Shown: in pieces, positions 4,863 through 7,191 of the stretch
Numbering within the stretch: the stretch's first letter is position 1
Layout of the letters: each line of letters starts with the position of its first letter
From: Sulfurovum sp.
Lineage (GTDB): Bacteria > Campylobacterota > Campylobacteria > Campylobacterales > Sulfurovaceae
NCBI GenBank assembly: GCA_026985755.1
Contig: JALSPX010000263.1
Coordinates: 1-7,191, forward strand
DNA length: 7,191 bases
Direction: 5' to 3'
Program-made: the position numbers and the translations under genes
The notes under the pieces: model-generated
Seen by the model: the letters and a program-made list of their open reading frames with translations, nothing else
The model's database searches: none
What the model was told of the DNA's origin: nothing

Positions 4863-7191
4863 TTACTCTAATCCTAATGTATTATCATTATTTACTATTT
4901 CTTCTAAACCTTCGTCATCTTCATCTTCAGGCTTCTCTTCTTTTTCACATTTTGCCATAGAAACGACAATATCTTTTTTCTCTACGGAGACCACTTTCAC
5001 GCCAGAGGTATTACGCCCTGCTTTACGAATTTGCTCCATATCTACACGTATCATTTTACCTACAGATGTTAAACACATCAAGTCTTTAGTCTCTTCTACT
5101 GCTACTACACCTACAACATCACCCGTTTTAGGTGTAAGTTTCATAGAGATGACTCCTTTACCTGCACGATTTTGCTCACGGTATTCAGACGCCGAAGTAC
5201 GTTTACCTAGTCCTTTTTCAGAGAGCATGAGTAACTCATCATCTTCATTTTCTATAGTAATTGCACCACAGACATAGTCACCCTCTTTTTTGAACTTAAT
5301 CGCCGTCACACCACGTGCTACACGTCCTATTTCTCTAGCATCTTCTACTTTAAATCTGATACATAGACCTTTTTTAGTCGCAACAAAGAGCCATTTTGTA
5401 TCTGGTTTGACAATACTTGCACTTACAATCACATCATTTTCATCAAGATTAATAGCTCTTACACCATTACTTCTAATATTAGAATATTCGGAAAGATTCG
5501 TTCTTTTTACTATACCATTTTTTGTAAAGAATACAAGTCCCTTGTCTTCCTTAAAATCAGTTGTAGGGATGATAGCCATGATCTTCTCATCTTGCTGTAG
5601 GTTAATGAGGTTTACAACCGCCTTACCTTTAGCGGTACGAGATCCCTCTGGAATCCTATAGACTTTGAGCCAGTAGAGCTGTCCTCTGTCTGTGACAAAC
5701 ATGAGTGTATCATGCGTGTTAGATGTAAAAAAACTCTCAATAAAGTCATCATCATAGGTCGTCACTGCTGTTTTACCTTTACCACCACGGTGTTGTTTTT
5801 CATACTGTTTTACTGGTACACGCTTGATGTATCCTCTATGCGTGATAGTCACAACCATAGGTTCATTTGGAATGAGGTCTTCGATGTCAATATCATCATA
5901 ATCATCCACAATCTCCGTACGTCTAGGGATAGAGAATTTATCTCCCATTTCTACAAGTTCTTCACGAATAATTACATTTATTTTATCTTCACTCTTCAAG
6001 ATAGCCTCAAGCTCTGCGATAAGTGCGAGTAACTCTGATAACTCAGTCTCAATCTTTTCAATCGCAAGACCTGTCAGACGTCTAAGTCTCATCTCTAAGA
6101 TGGCTTTGGTTTGAATCTCAGAGAGTTTAAAGCGTGCCATTAAATTGGCTGATGCATCTGCATCATCACTAGATGCACGAATAATCTTAATCACTTCATC
6201 GATGTTATCCACAGCAATTTTCAGACCTTCTAAAATGTGTGCTCTTGCTCTTGCTTTTTCAAGCTCAAAAATGGTTCTTCTAATCACAACCGTTTTTCGG
6301 TGTTTCAAAAAAATATCAAACAGTTCTAAAAGGTTAAATACTTTTGGCTCTTTGTTGTTGATAGCCAACATAATAATACCAAAGGTTACTTGCATCTGTG
6401 TCTGCTTAAAGAGGTTGTTCAAAACTATTTCACTCATTGCGTCACGTTTAAGCTCGATAACTACTCTCATTCCCTCTCTATCAGATTCATCACGTATCTC
6501 AGAAATACCTTCTATCAGTTTGTCACGAACAAGTTGAGCAATACTCTCAATCAGTTTTGCTTTATTCACCTGAAATGGTAATTCATCAATAATAATCATC
6601 TCTTTGCTACGTATTTCTTCAATATGCGTTTTAGCACGTATTTTGATGCGTCCACGTCCGCTAGTATAAGCATCAGTAATACCTTTTTTACCAAAGATAA
6701 TCCCTCCCGTTGGGAAGTCAGGACCTTTGACAATAGTCATCATATCTTCGACCGTAGACTCAGAATTATCAATACGTAATACCAATGCATCTACAAGCTC
6801 TTGAAGCCTATGAGGAGGGATATTGGTAGCCATACCTACCGCAATACCACTTGAACCATTGAGTAATAAATTTGGTACACGTGCAGGAAGTACATCTGGC
6901 TCAGACATAGAATCATCATAATTTGGTACAAAATCTACAGTCTCTTTATCAAGATCAGCGAGTAACTCTTCTGCGATACGTGTCATACGTGCTTCGGTAT
7001 ATCTCATGGCTGCTGCGTTGTCACCATCGACTGAACCAAAATTTCCTTGTCCATCTACAAGTGGTGCCTGCATAGAGAAGTCTTGTGCCATACGTACGAG
7101 GGCATCATAGACAGAGTTATCACCATGCGGGTGATACTTACCGATAACATCCCCGACAATACGTGCAGACTTTTTATACGCTGCACGATGA
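4863..7191 (-). CDS. gyrA: DNA gyrase subunit A, lacking its N-terminus (off the right edge)
   Basis: The reading frame runs off the window; 775 residues are visible, from HRAAYKKSARIVGDVIGKY to the stop. By matching E. coli numbering about 58 N-terminal residues are missing, so full length would be near 833, close to other Campylobacterota GyrA. Together with GyrB the protein introduces negative supercoils, cleaving DNA through a tyrosine. That residue is visible residue 64 in AAAMRYTEARM (E. coli Y122), preceded by the catalytic Arg. The quinolone-determining stretch HPHGDNSVYD has Asn at the Ser83 position and Asp at position 87. The C-terminal beta-pinwheel begins with the GyrA box QHRGGKG (5775-5795), a close variant of QRRGGKG needed for DNA wrapping. 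The tail is strongly acidic (EEKPEDEDDEGLEE). No frameshift is seen. Confidence 0.98.
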   Translation of the reverse strand, partial: HRAAYKKSARIVGDVIGKYHPHGDNSVYDALVRMAQDFSMQAPLVDGQGNFGSVDGDNAAAMRYTEARMTRIAEELLADLDKETVDFVPNYDDSMSEPDVLPARVPNLLLNGSSGIAVGMATNIPPHRLQELVDALVLRIDNSESTVEDMMTIVKGPDFPTGGIIFGKKGITDAYTSGRGRIKIRAKTHIEEIRSKEMIIIDELPFQVNKAKLIESIAQLVRDKLIEGISEIRDESDREGMRVVIELKRDAMSEIVLNNLFKQTQMQVTFGIIMLAINNKEPKVFNLLELFDIFLKHRKTVVIRRTIFELEKARARAHILEGLKIAVDNIDEVIKIIRASSDDADASANLMARFKLSEIQTKAILEMRLRRLTGLAIEKIETELSELLALIAELEAILKSEDKINVIIREELVEMGDKFSIPRRTEIVDDYDDIDIEDLIPNEPMVVTITHRGYIKRVPVKQYEKQHRGGKGKTAVTTYDDDFIESFFTSNTHDTLMFVTDRGQLYWLKVYRIPEGSRTAKGKAVVNLINLQQDEKIMAIIPTTDFKEDKGLVFFTKNGIVKRTNLSEYSNIRSNGVRAINLDENDVIVSASIVKPDTKWLFVATKKGLCIRFKVEDAREIGRVARGVTAIKFKKEGDYVCGAITIENEDDELLMLSEKGLGKRTSASEYREQNRAGKGVISMKLTPKTGDVVGVVAVEETKDLMCLTSVGKMIRVDMEQIRKAGRNTSGVKVVSVEKKDIVVSMAKCEKEEKPEDEDDEGLEEIVNNDNTLGLE

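Noticed and set aside
4831..6581. Several plus-strand ORFs of 60-150 codons opposite gyrA, and similar ones opposite hemE and asd
   Set aside because: They are antisense shadows of strongly conserved genes, rich in Ser/Leu/Ile low-complexity sequence, without ribosome sites.

Overview
The window looks like a chromosomal segment of an AT-rich member of the Campylobacterota (Epsilonproteobacteria), perhaps Sulfurovum/Sulfurimonas-like. The basis is the style of the housekeeping proteins (HemE, Asd, GyrA), Asn at the GyrA Ser83-equivalent position as in Helicobacter pylori, and asd lying close to gyrA, which I recall from Campylobacter jejuni. The genus is inference. Every gene I can support is on the minus strand, so transcription runs from high to low coordinates. 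No rRNA, tRNA, CRISPR array or transposase gene is visible.

Reading in the direction of transcription: a 5'-truncated gyrA (4863-7191) is followed by a compact three-gene accessory operon (3486-4793). It encodes a Uma2-family PD-(D/E)XK nuclease-like protein, a minimal nucleotidyltransferase (MntA-like) and a HEPN protein with an RX4HXY motif (HepT-like). The last two form a recognisable type VII HepT/MntA toxin-antitoxin pair. The operon has its own extended -10 promoter at 4813-4821.

Next comes a housekeeping group: asd (GTG start, 2324-3361), a UPF0114/YqhA-type membrane protein sharing one base with the asd stop codon (1767-2324), and hemE (541-1581). Between the UPF0114 gene and hemE lies a 160-bp imperfect inverted repeat (1605-1764) with two ungapped 78-nt arms. 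It begins within three bases of the UPF0114 stop codon and resembles a MITE or a large RNA hairpin.

Downstream of hemE, a 249-bp non-coding stretch (292-540) holds two inverted copies of a small palindromic element and two short hairpins. It also holds a strong promoter for a second toxin-antitoxin module. That module has a 65-aa antitoxin with the class I Fic inhibitory motif (S-x-x-x-E-G, VbhA type), overlapped by the first 37 codons of a Fic-family protein that runs off the left edge.

The most interesting content is therefore accessory: two modules that use, or are expected to use, AMP transfer (Fic/VbhA-like and MntA/HepT) within about 4 kb, a Uma2 gene in operon with MntA/HepT, and two unexplained inverted-repeat structures next to hemE.
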